Origin: UBA4644 sp964646225
GTDB lineage: Bacteria > Bacillota > Clostridia > Oscillospirales > Butyricicoccaceae
Assembly: GCA_964646225.1 (NCBI GenBank)
Contig: CAZYAD010000001.1
Coordinates: 25,927 to 89,926 of the forward strand
DNA length: 64,000 bases
Direction: 5' to 3'
The notes beneath the pieces were generated by a model. That model was not told the DNA's origin, did not search any database, and worked only from the letters and a program-made list of their open reading frames with translations. Shown piece after piece: positions 30,477 through 38,223 of this stretch (position 1 is its first letter; the number at the start of each line of letters is the position of its first letter). A program made the position numbers and the translations under genes.

Positions 30477-30611
30477 TCAAGCGCACAGCTTGGCGCGGCC
30501 TCTGGCGCGGCGACGAGCCAGGACTTTCCGGCCGCTGCGGGTGCTCATGCGCTTCCGGAAGCCGTGCTCCTTCTGACGCTGACGCTTTTTGGGCTGATAG
30601 GTACGGACCAT
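30477..30611 (-). CDS. rpmH: 50S ribosomal protein L34
   Basis: 44 aa: MVRTYQPKKRQRQKEHGFRK, then a basic tail ending RGRAKLCA, the standard L34 pattern. AGGAGG precedes the ATG. First gene of the rpmH-rnpA-yidD-yidC-jag operon. In most Firmicutes dnaA and oriC lie just upstream; here a two-component system does. Confidence 0.98.
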   Translation of the reverse strand: MVRTYQPKKRQRQKEHGFRKRMSTRSGRKVLARRRARGRAKLCA

Positions 30612-30701
30612 GTTCTCACACCTCCTGATCGAAGCTATTATTGACACCGGCACGGACTCGGATTGCTTCAAATCCGCGCCGCTGCCGATAATGCACTACT
30701 T

Positions 30702-30731
30702 ATTATAATGGATAAGACGCCGGACTGTCAA
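30702..30731 (-). promoter_or_regulatory. Sigma-A promoter for the rpmH operon
   Basis: -35 TTGACA (30726-30731), 18-nt spacer, -10 TATAAT (30702-30707); perfect hexamers, 91 bp before rpmH. Confidence 0.8.
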
Positions 30732-30809
30732 GCTTTTTTGCGATTTTTCTGCCGGGAGGAAAGGTTTGGCGTGCTGCATACGCCCGATCTGTGCGGCCCT
30801 CCGCAATCC

Positions 30810-31478
30810 TCACCCTTCGAATCGGTAGCCGGCGCCGCGCACCGTCCGGATGACGCCCTCGCCCAGCTTTTCCCGCAGACGGTTGATGTGTACCGCCACG
30901 GTGGCGCTGTCGCCCATGGCATCCAGCCCCCAGACACGCTCGTAAAGGGTCTCCCGGTCAAAGACCTGACCCGGGCTGCGCATGAAGAATTGCAGCAGTT
31001 CATATTCCTTGTTCTTCAGCGGCACCTCCCGCCCCGCCGCAAAGACCCGCCGGGAGCGGGGATCCAGCCGGATGTCTCCGGCGATGAGCTGGCCGTCCTG
31101 CCCGGTCTGCCGCAGACGGGCATACTGGGCCAGATTGGCCCGGATACGGGCCACCAGCACACCGGGGGAAAAGGGCTTCTCGATGTAATCATCGGCCCCC
31201 AGCCCCAGCCCCCGGATCTTGTCCAGATCCTCGGTGCGGGCGGTGACCATCAGGATGGGCACATCCAGCTTTTCCCGCAGCCGCTGCAACACCGCAAAGC
31301 CGTCCATTCCCGGCAGCATCACATCCAGCAGGATCAGGGCAAAGGGCTCCTGCAGCGCGGCACGCAGGCCCCGCTCTCCGTCCTCGGCCAGGGTGACCCG
31401 AAAGCCGGCGGCCTCCAGATAATCCTTTTCGATGCGGGCAATGGCCCGGTCATCCTCAATGATCAAAATGTGCTCCAT
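30810..31478 (-). CDS. OmpR/PhoB-family response regulator
   Basis: 222 aa. Receiver domain with E8-D9-D10, phospho-acceptor D52 (LLDVMLPGMDG) and conserved lysine in YIEKPF (about 103). C-terminal winged helix about 125-222 (LKNKEYELLQFFMRSPGQVF; RTVRGAGYRFEG). The start was taken at MEHILI, where GGAGG is 7 nt upstream; an ATG two codons earlier overlaps the kinase stop. It forms a pair with the kinase gene and probably receives its phosphate. Targets are unknown. Confidence 0.95.
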   Translation of the reverse strand: MEHILIIEDDRAIARIEKDYLEAAGFRVTLAEDGERGLRAALQEPFALILLDVMLPGMDGFAVLQRLREKLDVPILMVTARTEDLDKIRGLGLGADDYIEKPFSPGVLVARIRANLAQYARLRQTGQDGQLIAGDIRLDPRSRRVFAAGREVPLKNKEYELLQFFMRSPGQVFDRETLYERVWGLDAMGDSATVAVHINRLREKLGEGVIRTVRGAGYRFEG

Positions 31479-31480
31479 GG

Positions 31481-32590
31481 TCATTCCTCCGTCCTTGGCA
31501 GCTGGATCTCCAGCAAAAAGCCGTGGGGCTGGGCGTTGCGGGCCACGATGCGCCCCTTCATATTGCGTACCGCGCGGGAAACAATGGCCAGGCCCAGCCC
31601 GGAGCCGGAGATCGACTGGCTGCGGGCCGGGTCAGCACGGTAAAAGGCATCAAACACATGGGGCAGGGCCTCCTGCGGCACCCCCGGGCCATCGTCGGCA
31701 AAGGTGACCGAAACAAAGGCAGGCTCCTCCCGCAGGGTGATCTCCAGCCGCCCGGCGCCGTATTTTCTGCTGTTTTCGGCGATATTGCTCACGATGCGCT
31801 GGAGGGTGTCCGGGTCGGCCAGCACCCGGCCGCAGGCCTCGTCCGCAGCGGAGAAGGTCAGCTCCAGACCCTGATCGGCATATTCCGGGGCCAGGGCATC
31901 CCGCAGCAGCGAAAGCTCCTCCCGCAGGGATACCGGCTCGGGATGATCCTCGTTGCGGCCCAGATCCATGCGGGAAAACAGAAACAGCTTGTTCACCAGC
32001 GCCTGCAGCTCCCGGGCCTTGTCCCGGATGGTGGTGAGGTAGTGGACGCGGGCTTCCTCGTCCCGGGCGACGCCGTCCAGCAGCCCCTCGGTGTAGGCAC
32101 GGATGACCGTCAGGGGAGAACGCAGGTCGTGGGAGATGCCTGCCAGCAGCTCCTGACGGTTTTTTTCGCTCCGGCGCTCACGCTCCACCAGCTGCTCCAG
32201 CCGCTGGGCGGTGGCGTTGAAGTCGGCACGGACGGCGGCGAACTCGTCGGCCTGTCCGGCGGGAAGCCGGAAGGACAACTCGCCCTCCTGCAACCGCCGC
32301 AGGCCCTGAGACAGCTCGTTCAGTGAGCCCTCGATTTTTTTCAGCACGCCACGGGACAGGAACCGGTTGACGATCAGCAGGGTGGCCACCAGTCCCAGCA
32401 TGGTGAACCAGCGGGAGAACTGCTCGGTGTTCTGCACCTGCTGCCGGAAGTCCTGCATGGAGGTGAACCGCTGCTGCAGCAGCCACAGCCAGGAGAGGCG
32501 GTCGGCCAGCAGGGAAAACAGCAGATAGACGACCAGCGGCAGAGCGAACATCAGGATATGGGACCAGAAAAGGCGTTTTTTCACCGACAT
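31481..32590 (-). CDS. Sensor histidine kinase (HAMP, HisKA, HATPase)
   Basis: 369 aa. Two transmembrane helices (about 12-36 and 62-80) flank a short extracytoplasmic segment of only about 25 residues, so it may sense the membrane or an accessory protein. HAMP (80-135) is followed by HisKA with H154 in GISHDLRSPL. The HATPase has N, G1 and G2 boxes (NIAENSRKYGAG; FADDGPGVP; GSGLGLAIV). It directly precedes its response regulator; stop and start are within 5 nt. Confidence 0.95.
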   Translation of the reverse strand: MSVKKRLFWSHILMFALPLVVYLLFSLLADRLSWLWLLQQRFTSMQDFRQQVQNTEQFSRWFTMLGLVATLLIVNRFLSRGVLKKIEGSLNELSQGLRRLQEGELSFRLPAGQADEFAAVRADFNATAQRLEQLVERERRSEKNRQELLAGISHDLRSPLTVIRAYTEGLLDGVARDEEARVHYLTTIRDKARELQALVNKLFLFSRMDLGRNEDHPEPVSLREELSLLRDALAPEYADQGLELTFSAADEACGRVLADPDTLQRIVSNIAENSRKYGAGRLEITLREEPAFVSVTFADDGPGVPQEALPHVFDAFYRADPARSQSISGSGLGLAIVSRAVRNMKGRIVARNAQPHGFLLEIQLPRTEE

Positions 32591-32907
32591 GGGGCATCCC
32601 TCCGAACGGATTGGGTTTTGAGTTCAGTATAGCATATTTTCGGAGAAATAGGTGAAGGGAAGATGAATTTTTGACGCTAATCGCACGCTTATGATAAACC
32701 TACTCATGCCCTGCGGGGCGTTCCTTTCCACCGGCGGAAAGGAACCAAAGGCCGCCGGGGCGTTTCGATTCGCCCCGGAGCCCCTAACGACCGCTCAGGC
32801 GCCGCGGGGCTCGTTATGCGGCGTTCCTCGGTAAGCTGCTGGTTGCCGTAAAGCAAAAAGCGCTCCGATGTGCAGAAGGCACATCGGAGCGGTAAGGCGC
32901 TGTGGAA
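32591..32907. other. 317-bp gap with several inverted repeats
   Basis: No gene is seen. It holds a TATACT -10-like hexamer for the kinase gene with a poor -35. Dyads are GTTCCTTTCC/GGAAAGGAAC (32720-32745) and GGGGCG/CGCCCC (32757-32776). The 23-bp segment 32793-32815 recurs at 15005-15027. The terminator of the O-antigen-ligase-like gene is at the right end. Confidence 0.6.
32855..32891 (-). terminator. Terminator of the O-antigen-ligase-like gene
   Basis: CGCTCCGATGTGC, 5-nt loop, GCACATCGGAGCG, then CTTTTTG in the transcript. Confidence 0.85.
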
Positions 32908-34245
32908 TTACAGTATATTGGTTTGGATGCCGTCCTTCGAGCAGAACAACCGGGCATAGACGATCATAAAAGCGAAATAGAAACCAGCGGTGACGCTGAA
33001 CAGGATGTGTCCAGCCAAGAACAGATATCCTACCGCAAGACCCAGGGCCACGCAGACGGCCAGATTTCGAAGGGTAAAGGCGCGGAACAGATCTATCACA
33101 GTTCGGATGCCTTGCGACAGGTACAGCCAGAGCATAGCGACCGCGCCCAACAGGCCGTAGTACAGCAAAACCTCCACCAGATCCATTTCGATGATTCGAG
33201 TCTGGCTGCCACGGCCGATGCCAACCAGTGCGCTCCAGGGCAGATTATCCTTGAAATCGGACAGCGCCTGATAGAGCTTCAAGGTGCGGCCTGACAGCAC
33301 AACGGTTTGCACATCAGCAATCTCGGTATATTCCGCAGTCGCGGTGAGCGACCGCCAAATGGTCGCCAGCGGGCTGGATTCAGCCAGAAGCAGTAGCAGC
33401 AGCAGGAATGCAAGCACCAGCGCCAGTACGATCAGCAGCCGAAGCGCGGCCGTCCATTCTTTCTTACGGAAGCCGATCACCACGCTATAGCCGCCGAGGA
33501 TCAGCAGTGTGACAGCCACCGCCAGAAAGGAGGTCTTGGTGCCGATGATCAGCATGGAGAGCAGCCCCAGTGCGGCGGAGACGGCTTGAAGCCAGGGCCG
33601 CCAGCTGTGCCGGATATCCCGCTGCTCCATCCAGTTCACCAAAATAATGGGGAGCATCAGCATCATCACGGCTGTGATGTCATTACCGGCGTAAAAAAAG
33701 CCTCGGCTGCCTCGGTAACCCAGCGGATCAGCATAAGTATAAAAACCCATGCCCAGCATATACGGAACCAGAACGCCCAATCCCAGTACGCCCAGTGACC
33801 CACAGAGCACCTGATCCACAAAGCTTCGCAGCGTTTTAGGATCGCGGTCGCTCTGCTTCAGCATCGTTGAGTAAGTGATGACCACTACGAGACAGTAGCA
33901 GAAGCGGGTGATATACTGAATATCAGCCATAAGACTGAACTCCACACCACGAAAATACTCCCCGGCAATCGTGCCGATCCAACACAGGCCGATCACACAG
34001 AACATCCCGATCGCCTTCCACTTTTTTTGAAGGAACAGATAGACGACCATCATCAAAAGAAAAGCAATACGAATCAAAAAGCTGGGGCTCATGCCGGGGA
34101 TATCCTTGATATCCAGACTGCTGAGCATACCGCCGGTACCTCCGCAAATCAGGTAAGTCCAGATGCCGTTGATCATGTCCAGCACGGGACTGATCAGCAA
34201 CAACAGCCAAAAGGCTTTTTCAAAGGTTTTTTTCACACGAGTCAC
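32908..34245 (-). CDS. O-antigen ligase/polymerase-like membrane protein
   Basis: 445 aa with 10-12 transmembrane helices and a large extracytoplasmic loop (about 300-360) that carries LSGRTLKLYQALSDFKDN and GIGRGSQTR, the position of the catalytic loop in WaaL/Wzy proteins. It likely polymerises or transfers a surface polysaccharide. Codon use is somewhat more AT-rich than neighbours, usual for surface-polymer genes. GTG start with AAAGGAG 7 nt upstream. Divergent from murJ-DUF5693. Confidence 0.8.
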   Translation of the reverse strand: MTRVKKTFEKAFWLLLLISPVLDMINGIWTYLICGGTGGMLSSLDIKDIPGMSPSFLIRIAFLLMMVVYLFLQKKWKAIGMFCVIGLCWIGTIAGEYFRGVEFSLMADIQYITRFCYCLVVVITYSTMLKQSDRDPKTLRSFVDQVLCGSLGVLGLGVLVPYMLGMGFYTYADPLGYRGSRGFFYAGNDITAVMMLMLPIILVNWMEQRDIRHSWRPWLQAVSAALGLLSMLIIGTKTSFLAVAVTLLILGGYSVVIGFRKKEWTAALRLLIVLALVLAFLLLLLLLAESSPLATIWRSLTATAEYTEIADVQTVVLSGRTLKLYQALSDFKDNLPWSALVGIGRGSQTRIIEMDLVEVLLYYGLLGAVAMLWLYLSQGIRTVIDLFRAFTLRNLAVCVALGLAVGYLFLAGHILFSVTAGFYFAFMIVYARLFCSKDGIQTNIL

Positions 34246-34299
34246 AGCAATGCTCCTTTACAAAACATCTGAAAAGTGGTATCTTTATCGCACAGACTT

Positions 34300-34328
34300 A
34301 TTATATGGAATCCGACTACTGTTGTCAA
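34300..34328 (-). promoter_or_regulatory. Consensus sigma-A promoter for the O-antigen-ligase-like gene
   Basis: -35 TTGACA (34323-34328), 17-nt spacer, -10 TATAAT (34300-34305): perfect hexamers and spacing. Confidence 0.85.
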
Positions 34329-34369
34329 ACCTTCTTTTTGAAAGGGTATTTTTCGAAAGGAGTTTCTTC

Positions 34370-35899
34370 ATGCGCAAGGATAATCGCATCGTCCGGGCCA
34401 TCACCGGCGTGACCTGTGTGATGGTGCTGGCAAAGGCGCTGGCCATGCTGCGCAACATCCTCCAGGCGCGGGTGTTCGGCGCGGGCCCGGAGGTGGATCT
34501 GTTTACCCAGGCCAACAATTATACCATCTCGCTGTTTACCACCATGTGCTACGCGCTGTGCGTGGCGGCCATCCCCCTTCTGACCCGGAAGGGGCTGCGC
34601 AGCCGTGAGGAGCGCTTCCGGGCGGCTGACCGGCTGATCTCCAACACGCTGCTGCTGTCGCTGGGGCTGATGGCCGTGCTGTATGGCCTGTCGGCCTCCG
34701 GGCTGGCGCAGAGGCTGCTGGGCGTGGCCGATGACAGCGGGCTGTTCCGGCAGTGCTTTGCGGTGATGCTGCCGGCACTGCCCATCATCACCGTGACCTA
34801 TCTGCTGCTGGCGCTGTTCCAGTCCATGGGGCATTATGCGCTGCAGGGCAGCCTGAGCCTGCTGTACAGCGTGGTGCTGTGCGGCGTGCTGCTGCTGGCG
34901 GGAGACGGACTGACGCTGGCGGGCTTTGCCCTCATCACCTCGCTGGGGTGGCTGCTGCAGCTGGCGATGCATATCCCCTATATCCGCCGGGAGCGCTATC
35001 GCTTCCGCTTCGCGCCGGACTTCCGGCAGCGGGAGTACTGGGGCTTTCTGCGCACTGGCGCGGTGACGGTGTTCAATTCCGCGCTGTTTCTGCTGTGCTA
35101 TCTGGGCAACACCCGGTTTGCCGCCGGGATGGCCGAGGGGACGGTCTCGGCCCTTTACTACGCCGACCGGCTGTATGAGCCCCTGACCACCACCCTGGTC
35201 TACAGCGTCAGCATCGTGCTGTTCCCCCGGTTCAGCCAGCAGTACGAGGAGCTGGGACAGGGGGAATATCGGCAGTATGTGGTCCATGTGCTGAAAAACA
35301 CCCTGCTGCTGGTGCTGCCGGTGTCGCTGCTGTTTGCAGCCTTTGGCACGCCGGTGATCCGGGTGCTGTTTGAGGGCGGTAGCTTTACCGCACAGGACAC
35401 CCTGCTGTGCGGCGGGATCTTCTCCATGTATGCGCTGGGCATGGCGGGCTTCTTTATGCTGGATATTCTCAACAAGGCCTATTACGCCATGGGGCGGACG
35501 CTGATCCCCCTGTGCGTCACCGGCGGTGCACTGTTGTTCAGTCTGGGCAGCAACGCCCTGTGCGCCGCGTTCTGGCCCGAAAAGCCTCAGCTGCTGGCGC
35601 TGGGGACGGCGCTGGCCTTTTTGCTGGGCGGGTCGGTGCTTTATGGCCTGTTTGCCCGGACAGAGGGCGTCCGGATGCCTCTGAAGCAGCTGTTCTGGGG
35701 CGTGGTGTCCTCGCTGGTGATGGGGGCGGCGGCCTTCTGGGTCTATGCCCGGCTGGTGCCGGACGATCTGGGCAAGGGGGCGCTGGTGGCGGTGTGTCTG
35801 GGCATCGGCCTGTGCGGCATGGTGCTCTATCTGCTGTGCATGGGGCCCATGGTGCCCACCCGGGAGATCCTGTCCAAGCTGCGGAGGAAGCAGTCATGA
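34370..35899 (+). CDS. MurJ-like lipid flippase (MOP superfamily)
   Basis: 509 aa with about 14 transmembrane helices. MviN/MurJ-like features are AKALAMLRNILQARVFGAGP at the N-terminus, the conserved QANNYTISLF, and YYADRLYEPLTTTLVYSVSIV. It probably flips lipid-linked cell-wall or surface-polymer precursors. Given its neighbours it may serve the secondary polymer rather than lipid II. The start has GAAAGGAG 8 nt upstream, and the stop overlaps the next ATG (ATGA). Confidence 0.88.
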   Translation: MRKDNRIVRAITGVTCVMVLAKALAMLRNILQARVFGAGPEVDLFTQANNYTISLFTTMCYALCVAAIPLLTRKGLRSREERFRAADRLISNTLLLSLGLMAVLYGLSASGLAQRLLGVADDSGLFRQCFAVMLPALPIITVTYLLLALFQSMGHYALQGSLSLLYSVVLCGVLLLAGDGLTLAGFALITSLGWLLQLAMHIPYIRRERYRFRFAPDFRQREYWGFLRTGAVTVFNSALFLLCYLGNTRFAAGMAEGTVSALYYADRLYEPLTTTLVYSVSIVLFPRFSQQYEELGQGEYRQYVVHVLKNTLLLVLPVSLLFAAFGTPVIRVLFEGGSFTAQDTLLCGGIFSMYALGMAGFFMLDILNKAYYAMGRTLIPLCVTGGALLFSLGSNALCAAFWPEKPQLLALGTALAFLLGGSVLYGLFARTEGVRMPLKQLFWGVVSSLVMGAAAFWVYARLVPDDLGKGALVAVCLGIGLCGMVLYLLCMGPMVPTREILSKLRRKQS

Positions 35900-37383
35900 A
35901 GCGAACGGTGAGGCTGGCCCTGTGGGCGGTGGCGCTGGTGAGCCTGATGAGCGCCCTGACGCTGCTGGGCTGCCGGTGGTCTGCCGAATGGCAGGATCGG
36001 GCGGTGCAGGCCGTGATGTCCGACGAGGATGTGGCCGTGCTGGCGGAGGCTTCCGGCATTTCCGCCGCAGAATGGCGGCAGCTGCTGGCACCGGCGGAGG
36101 GGTACCTTACCCGGCCGGAGGCGGACGCTGCGCTGCCGCTGGCGCTGGTGGAAAACCGGGACCGGACAGGTATTTTGCCCATAGAGGGCTTTGATCCCGA
36201 CAGTTATGCCGGGCCGGTGGTCAAGGCGTTTTATCTGTACACCAAGGAATATGGCCGGATGGCCTATCTGGATGATGCCTGGCGCATCGAGGATCTGCTG
36301 TTCCGGGCGGCTACCGACCGGGGGCTGCGGTTGCTGATCCTGACGCCGCTCTGCGATGCGGAGGGGACGCTGGTCATCGACCCGGAGGTCTATCGGGACT
36401 GTCTGGAGGGGCTGGAGGCCCGGTTGGAGGCGCGGGGATACACCTTTGGCGAAGGATTTTCCTGCATGAGCTTCTCTACGCCGCTGTCCGCCCAGGTGCT
36501 GACCGCCCTTGCCGGGCTGCTGCCTCTGCTGCTGGGGTGCCTGCTGATTTGCAGGCTGCTCCCCCGGCTGAACAGACGGCTGCCGCTTTTGTGTCTGGCG
36601 GCGGCGGTGCTTTATTTGGCGGCCTGGCTGGCCGCGCCGGGACTGACGGCACGGCTGCTGCCGCTGGCGGCGGCGCTGGTCTTTGGCTGCTGGGCCGGAT
36701 GGTGGCTGGCACGCTATGCCGGGCGGCAGGAGGCCGCCCCGCTGTGGCGGGAGGTGCTGACGCTGCCTGCGGCGGTCACCGGATGGAGCCTGTTTGCCGG
36801 GCTGTATCTGGCGGCGCTGCTTTCCACACCGGAGCAGCTGCTGTATTGCGCCATCTTCACCGGGGTCAAGGCATCTCTGCTGCTGCCCATGGGCTTTGGC
36901 TGTCTGTTGCTGCTTTGGCAGCTGCGGGGGCCGCTGCTGCGTACGGGACGCCGGGGCTGGCTGGGGCTGGCCGTCGCAGCTGTGGTGCTGGCGGCAGCTG
37001 CCGCAGTGCTGGCGATGCGGTCGGGGGACATTTCTGGTGGCATTTCCCGGCTGGAGACCGCCTTCCGCAGTTGGCTGGAGTATCATCTGTACGCCCGTCC
37101 CCGCACCAAGGAGATGCTCATCGCCGTGCCCTGCATCCCGGTGCTTGTCTGGGCCTGCCGCCGGAAGGCCGCGCCCTTGCAGCTGCTGTGCGGCGCGGGG
37201 GTATGTCTGGAGGTGGTGTCGGTGGTGAACACCTTCTGTCACGCGGTGGCGCCGCTGATCGTTTCGGTGCTGCGCACCCTGCTGGGGGTGGCGATGGGCT
37301 TGCCGCTGGGCCTGCTGGCTGTGGTGGTATTGGAGCTGCTTTGGCGGGGCGTTGCCCGCATCAGACGGAAAACGGGCGCCTGA
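35896..37383 (+). CDS. DUF5693 family membrane protein
   Basis: 495 aa. One N-terminal membrane helix (7-26), an extracytoplasmic domain to about 200 (ILPIEGFDPDSYAGPVVKAF; FRAATDRGLRLLILTP), then about eight transmembrane helices. The family often neighbours csaB and MurJ-like genes in Firmicutes, so a role in surface-polymer assembly is inferred; the biochemical function is unknown. Coupled to the flippase gene by a 4-nt overlap. Confidence 0.78.
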   Translation: MKRTVRLALWAVALVSLMSALTLLGCRWSAEWQDRAVQAVMSDEDVAVLAEASGISAAEWRQLLAPAEGYLTRPEADAALPLALVENRDRTGILPIEGFDPDSYAGPVVKAFYLYTKEYGRMAYLDDAWRIEDLLFRAATDRGLRLLILTPLCDAEGTLVIDPEVYRDCLEGLEARLEARGYTFGEGFSCMSFSTPLSAQVLTALAGLLPLLLGCLLICRLLPRLNRRLPLLCLAAAVLYLAAWLAAPGLTARLLPLAAALVFGCWAGWWLARYAGRQEAAPLWREVLTLPAAVTGWSLFAGLYLAALLSTPEQLLYCAIFTGVKASLLLPMGFGCLLLLWQLRGPLLRTGRRGWLGLAVAAVVLAAAAAVLAMRSGDISGGISRLETAFRSWLEYHLYARPRTKEMLIAVPCIPVLVWACRRKAAPLQLLCGAGVCLEVVSVVNTFCHAVAPLIVSVLRTLLGVAMGLPLGLLAVVVLELLWRGVARIRRKTGA

Positions 37384-37394
37384 CAACTTGCAGT

Positions 37395-37440
37395 GCTCCG
37401 CTTTTTCAGGTCAGACGGCCTGAGAAAGCGGAGCTTTTTT
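37395..37440 (+). terminator. Terminator after the DUF5693 gene
   Basis: 16-position stem starting GCTCCGCTTT and ending AAAGCGGAGC with one mismatch, followed by TTTTTT. Confidence 0.85.
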
Positions 37441-37453
37441 CACACATTCACAA

Positions 37454-37511
37454 ATAATTTGCAATTAAAATTATATAATAGCGTTGACAAAATTGAAAAT
37501 CGTGCTATGAT
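37454..37511 (+). promoter_or_regulatory. Promoter and candidate operator for the RHH-clpB unit
   Basis: TTGACA (37484-37489), 16-nt spacer, TATGAT (37506-37511). ATAATTT/AAATTAT (37454-37460, 37468-37474) is an inverted repeat 10 bp upstream of the -35. No CIRCE or CtsR consensus was found. Confidence 0.6.
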
Positions 37512-37541
37512 GGAGGCATGAAAAAGCGAAGGAGGGACATC

Positions 37542-38177
37542 ATGAAAAAGAGCGTCTATTCTCTGGTGCTCAGTGATGATGTGGTGGCCGAGGTGGATCG
37601 GGCGGCCTATCAGAGCGGCTTGAGCCGATCGGCCATGGTCAATCAGATTTTGGCGGAGTATGTGTCCTATACCACGCCAGAGCAGCAGATGCGGGAGATA
37701 TTTTCCCAGGTGGAGCAGCTGCTGACCCCCGGCGGGGTGTTCCAGACCCTGATGCAGCCCTCGGATTCCATGATGAGTCTGCGATCGGCGCTGGATTACA
37801 AGTACAATCCCAATCTGCGGTACAGCGTGGAGCTGTTCCCCGGCAGTCCCGCCAGGGGGGAGCTGCGGGTGTCTCTGCGCAGTCAGAACAGCACCCTGCT
37901 GCTGTATCTGGGGCAGTTTTTCCGGCTGTGGAGCAGGATCGAGCAGGCCTATATCGGCGGGGCCGACAGCGCCGTCAGCGACGGCAAATATGTCCGGCGG
38001 CTGACGCTGCCGCAGGGGCTGAGCGAACGGCGGCAGGGCGAGGTGCTGGCCGGGTATATTGGGGCCATGGAGCAGGGGCTGCGGGCCTTTTTCCACAGTC
38101 TGGACAATCCGCAGGCGGCAGCCGCCGCAGTGGAGCGGGCCTATCAGGCCTATTTGAAGCAGTATCCGGCCATCTGA
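37542..38177 (+). CDS. Ribbon-helix-helix domain protein upstream of clpB
   Basis: 211 aa. Residues 1-45 match a CopG/MetJ-type RHH (SVYSLVLSDDVVAEVDRAAY, then QSGLSRSAMVNQILAEYVSY). Residues 50-211 are an unassigned alpha/beta region (KYNPNLRYSVELFPGSPARG), perhaps a sensor. GGAGGG lies upstream of the chosen ATG. It is 46 bp ahead of clpB and shares its promoter, so it may regulate the chaperone. Confidence 0.75.
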   Translation: MKKSVYSLVLSDDVVAEVDRAAYQSGLSRSAMVNQILAEYVSYTTPEQQMREIFSQVEQLLTPGGVFQTLMQPSDSMMSLRSALDYKYNPNLRYSVELFPGSPARGELRVSLRSQNSTLLLYLGQFFRLWSRIEQAYIGGADSAVSDGKYVRRLTLPQGLSERRQGEVLAGYIGAMEQGLRAFFHSLDNPQAAAAAVERAYQAYLKQYPAI

Positions 38178-38223
38178 GCGGAAGCAGAGCCGGAAAAAGA
38201 AGGTTCATGAAGGAGGTTTTGCT

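Noticed and set aside
30612..30810. oriC/DnaA-box cluster upstream of rpmH
   Set aside because: No TTATCCACA-type boxes were seen and dnaA is absent; the space is filled by a promoter and the response-regulator gene.
37441..37541. CIRCE or CtsR operator upstream of clpB
   Set aside because: Neither TTAGCACTC-N9-GAGTGCTAA nor tandem AGGTCAAA was found.
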